From: Halocaridina rubra | Taxonomy: Eukaryota; Arthropoda; Malacostraca; Decapoda; Atyidae | Length of the DNA: 64,000 nucleotides | Direction of reading: 5' to 3' | Assembly: GCA_037179515.1 (NCBI GenBank) | Contig: JAXCGZ010021103.1 | Coordinates: 1-64,000 of the forward strand | Shown here: positions 60,404-64,000 of the stretch, piece after piece | Layout: each line of letters starts with the position of its first letter | Numbering within the stretch: position 1 is the first letter of the stretch | The notes under the pieces: generated by a model | The model's input: the letters and a program-made list of their open reading frames with translations, nothing else | Databases searched by the model: none | Told to the model about the DNA's origin: nothing | Made by a program: the position numbers and the translations under genes

Positions 60404-63400
60404 TTAGTGATACTTATCGTACCTGTCCTTAAAACTATGTATTGAGATAGCATTAACTACCTCCTCGCTTAGCCAATTCCAATTATCAACTACTCTTACA
60501 CTGAAAAAGTATTTCCTTACATCCTGCAAGCAAGTTTTCTTACGAAGCTTCAAACTATGACCTCTAGTTCTAGAGCCAGCCATATCGAAATATCGATCCC
60601 TATCCACTCTATCATAACCATGAAGGAATTTAAAGACTGTCACCATATCCCCCCTTACTCTTCTAGCTTCGAGTGATGGCAAGTCTAATTCCCTCAGCCT
60701 CTCATCATAACCGAGATTGCGTATTTCTGGCACCAGTTTCGTGGCATGTCTTTGAACTTTTTCAAGCTTAGCTATGTGCTTTTTCAAGTGCGGATTCCAA
60801 AAGGGGGCTGCATATTCCAGTTTTGGCCTCACATAGGTTACATAAATATTTCTGAACATTTCCTTGTCCATGTGCCTGAAGGCTACCCTTACATTTGATA
60901 AGAATGCATATGCTGCCCTTACTATGCCATTTATATGTATTTCTGGAGACAAATCTGCCAGTATGTTTACTCCTAGATCTCTCTCATTTTCTGTCTCTTG
61001 AAGTTGTACTCCAGCCACCGAGTAGTCAAGCTTGGGCCTTCTTGCACTTGCACCCATTCTCATTACCTTACATTTTGAGGTATTGAATTTCATTAGCCAC
61101 TTTTCTGACCACTCATGCAGATTATTTAGATCCTCCTGAAGTTCTCTACCATTGTTCTCGTTTTTTACTTTCTTCACAATCTTTGCATCATCTGCAAACA
61201 TATTCATGAATGAATTTACAGACTCTGGTAGGTCATTTACATATACAAGGAACAAAAGTGGCCCTAAAACTGAACCCTGTGGAACTCCACTACTAACTCT
61301 TCTCCATTCAGACACTGAGTGTCTTACTCTAACCCTCTGTTCCCTTCCTTCTAAGTAAGTTTTTATCCATTCCAAGACATTTCCACCTATTCTAGCCATT
61401 GATTGCAGCTTCCTAATAAGTCTCCCATGTGGAACAATGTCAAACGCTTTCTGGAAGTCTAGGAATATGCAATCTGCCCAGCCCTCTCTTTCCTGTAAGA
61501 TTTGGCTTACCTCATCATAAAATTCTAATAAGTTTGTTACTGTTGATCTACCTTCTCTGAAGCCATGTTGCCTCACTGACAAAAAGTTGAAGGATTCCAA
61601 GTGAAGAGAGATATGTTTCCTTAGTAGTTTCTCCATAACTTTGCAAACTATGCTGGTCAAGGAAACTGGTCTATAGTTCAGAGCTGCATCCCTCCTTCCC
61701 TTTTTGAAGATAGGCATCACATTTGCTTGTTTCCAGCATCTTGGAATCTCCCCCGACTCCAGTGACTCCTTAAATATGATACTTAGTGCCACTGATATTG
61801 TGTTTGCGCATTTTTTTAAGCACATGAGGGGATGTGTCATCAGGACCTGTAGCTTTATGAACATCTAAATCCATCAGCGCTCTGCATACCTCTGTGGCTG
61901 TAAGGTTGATGTTCTCTAATACCGGCCCTTGAGCTTCTATCACTGCAATCTGAGGGGGTGGGGTATTTTTTACTGTAAATACTGACTGAAACTCCTTGTT
62001 CAATTCTTTGCAGATCTCTTCATCCGTCTCAGTGATGCTTCCATCCGCTCTCTTTAGCCTTAAAACCTGTTCTTTTACCTTCAGTTTTCCTCTGATAAAG
62101 CTGTGGAAAAGCTTGGGATTTTCTTTAGCCTTCCTGGTGATGTCCCTCTCATAGTCTCTCTCTGCCTCTCTCCTTTTACTTAGGTAGTCATTTCTTGCTC
62201 TTTTGTAGGTTTGCCAGGCATTTATGTTTTTTCTCCTCCTATACCTTTTCCAGCATTTGTCTCTCCACTCCTTAGCTCTTTTACACCCATTATCGAACCA
62301 TTTCTCTCTGGCATGAATTACACCTACTTTGGTGACAGGTATGCAGCAATCTACTATCTTCCCATATTTCTCACAAAAGATGTCATACATTTCTTGTACA
62401 GATTTTTGTAAAATAAGGTTCTCCAGTCAATAACTGCAAAAAGCTCATTCATTTTGATGGAATCTCCTTTCGGATAGTTTCTCCTCATGTCCTCAGTGCC
62501 TCTACTCTCAGGAAGAATATCTTCAATGATATACTCCATCAACAACACACAGTGGTCACTCTTTCCAATTGGTGGTTCATACTCAATTTTTTCAATATCC
62601 AACACATTATCTGTGAACACTAGATCAAGTAGTGATGGCTCATCCCCACCCCTCGCTCTTGTTGGTTCCATTACATGTTGGTGTAGGAAATTCCCTTGTA
62701 CGCAATCTAGGAATCTTGCCCCGAATGAGTCCTCACCACTGTGTGGGTCAAGATTTATCCAATCTATCTCTTTATGATTAAAGTCTTCCATAATCAAAAT
62801 CCTACATTTTTTTTCCTGTGCCATGTTAACAACTGAGTTTATGACTTCAATAGTCATAGTGGTAACGCGCTGGCTTCGCATTCGCGAGGTCGAAAGATCG
62901 GTCCCCGTCCAAGACCGAGAGTTTAAGCTGTTTACTGGCAGGAACTGCTGTGGGTGGACATCACAGTGGGGGGTTGGGGCTTGTCCTGGCTGACGAATAC
63001 CCATTGTAAAATGGAAATAAAGTTTATTATTATTATTATTATTATTAGTACCTATATGACTTTCCTCATAAACTTCAAGCCTATTTTGGTTCCTTGCTGG
63101 GTTGTATACAACAGTTATTATAATGCTCTCTGACCCAGTATTTATGCGAGCAACAAGAAATTCCTTGAACTCACTTTCTATAGCCAAGTTTATTCCTTCG
63201 ACTTGAATCCTTTCACTTATGAGCAGTGCTATCCCTCCACCAGTCCTCTCAGATCTTTCAACCCTTAGTATTCTGAAACCCTTAGGAAAAACTGTGACAC
63301 TGTTTATGTCCTCACTCAACTTAGTCTCTGTAATTGCTACTATATCTGCCTTACTGTTGTGAATCCTATCTTTTAATTCTACTGCCTTACCAGCTAATCC

Positions 63401-63405
63401 ATCAG
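60404..63405 (-). pseudogene. LINE D5 ORF2 endonuclease-reverse transcriptase
   Basis: Endonuclease open from about 63400 through the SINE (see 62855) to LLDLVFTDN and GKSDHC; the usual IMGDFN reads IMEDFN. A 1-bp deletion near 62403 and an A-run of 7 instead of 6 near 61815 shift the frame. The RT frame 61864-60404 is open, with VMPIFKKGRRD, FLDFQKAFDIVP, GVPQGSVLGPLLF and FADDAKI, and ends SFKDRYDKYH. Only two single-base indels separate it from an intact frame, which marks it as young. Confidence 0.9.
62855..63045 (+). mobile_element. SINE S1, copy 3
   Basis: About 190 bp, plus strand, starting CATAGTGGTAACGC (shorter at the 5' end than copies 1 and 2), with box B-like GGTCCCCGTCC and the end AATGGAAATAAAG plus (TTA)n. 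TAGT flanks it (62851-62854, 63046-63049). Insert plus duplication is 195 nt, 65 codons, so the LINE D5 frame stays open across it. Confidence 0.9.
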
Positions 63406-63417
63406 CATTTGTGTATA

Positions 63418-64000
63418 ATAATCTTAATGAGGCCCCATTCCCTGATCTTCTGTCATTATCTTCTTTATCTCCCCTTTGTCTGGAAGAACTCTGTAATGAA
63501 AATTTTTCTTCTCTTCTTCATTTCTTTCATCATTTAACATTCTTGCCTCTTGCAACAAGTTTTTGATCTTTCCCATCTCTTCCTGTGTTCTGTATTGTCT
63601 AATGAACACTTCTTTGAATTCTTGAAGGTCTTTTAGACTTTTTTCTCAACAATATTTCCCTACATGTTTCCCCTCTCTCAAAGGTTACTTTTGTTGGTCT
63701 CGGCTATCCTTCCCTCGAATATTTACCTAGTTGGTGTATGTTTACAATATCCTCAGGACCACATACTACTCCAAGCTTTCTTATCAGGTCTACAACCCTA
63801 GCTTTATTTTCTTCAAGTCTCCCCTGCCATGTTGGCTCCTGGGACTCGCTTATGCCTGAGATTACCACTGTCTTTTCCTTATCAAGTGCCTGTCTGATGA
63901 GTGGGTTTGCCCTTTCCATCACAACGTCTTTCATTTTTTCGATTACTGTCTCTTTATAGTCAACTGTTTGTATGTTTTCCAGTGCCACCACCTTTACAGC
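63418..64000 (-). pseudogene. LINE D5 ORF1, C-terminal part
   Basis: Matches D2 ORF1 from VVALENIQTVDYKE on: KTVVISGISESQEPTW, VVCGPEDIVNIHQLG, then TAG near 63706 (AAG in D2), then the C-terminal domain (QEEMGKIKNLLQEARMLN) in another frame after an A-run of 6. The N-terminal coiled coil lies beyond the window edge. Confidence 0.85.

Larger units (their letters stand above)
60313..64000 (-). mobile_element. LINE D copy 5, nearly full length, runs off the window
   Basis: Minus strand. ORF1 is partly in the window, then ORF2, hairpin and two tail units. Contains SINE S1 copy 3 in the endonuclease. Very similar to D1, D2 and D4. Confidence 0.92.

Overview
The window is intergenic animal DNA built almost entirely of nested retrotransposons. 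I found no host gene. APE-type LINEs, Ty3/gypsy LTR elements, tRNA-derived SINEs and (AT)n tracts of more than 1 kb together suggest an arthropod, most plausibly a decapod crustacean. That is inference from repeat style, not a species identification. I label families with my own letters.

Layout. 1-3818: minus-strand CR1 LINE, with an esterase-type ORF1 and an uninterrupted ORF2, cut off at its 5' end by 1.4 kb of (AT)n. 5197-14090: old minus-strand gypsy Z, split by the younger plus-strand gypsy A (7101-11862, both LTRs). 14481-22830: plus-strand gypsy F in four pieces, separated by an RTE LINE (14976-18019, carrying a SINE), by 1.5 kb of (AT)n lying inside the reverse transcriptase, and by LINE C. 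22831-24198: five head-to-tail 273-bp units, each with a tRNA-like core, followed by (AT)n. 24943-32405: minus-strand gypsy B (same family as A), split by LINE B (25594-29736). 32406-43176: gypsy G, split inside its integrase by gypsy I (exact 5-bp target duplication), which is itself split by gypsy H and a tRNA-like SINE. 44987-64000: at least five copies of a young LINE family D in both orientations. One of them is interrupted by a nearly 6-kb LINE E with a 10-bp target duplication, and E in turn contains a 94-bp D tail.

How the parts interact. These are mobile elements, so the functional links are about mobilisation. SINE S1 ends in the same sequence as LINEs B and C and is probably copied by that LINE's reverse transcriptase. 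Family D copies share a 3' hairpin and a 14-bp tail unit. Gypsy A/B and I have primer binding sites that look complementary to the 3' end of tRNA-Ser(GCU). LINE E starts with about 30 nt that match the 5' end of U1 snRNA, inside its target duplication, which suggests an snRNA-LINE chimera. Most coding regions are broken by stops or frameshifts. Only the CR1 ORF2 and its partial ORF1 are open without a break.

Limits: boundaries without a target duplication are accurate only to about 5-30 bp, domain calls are by eye, and long (AT)n lengths in an assembly may not be exact.
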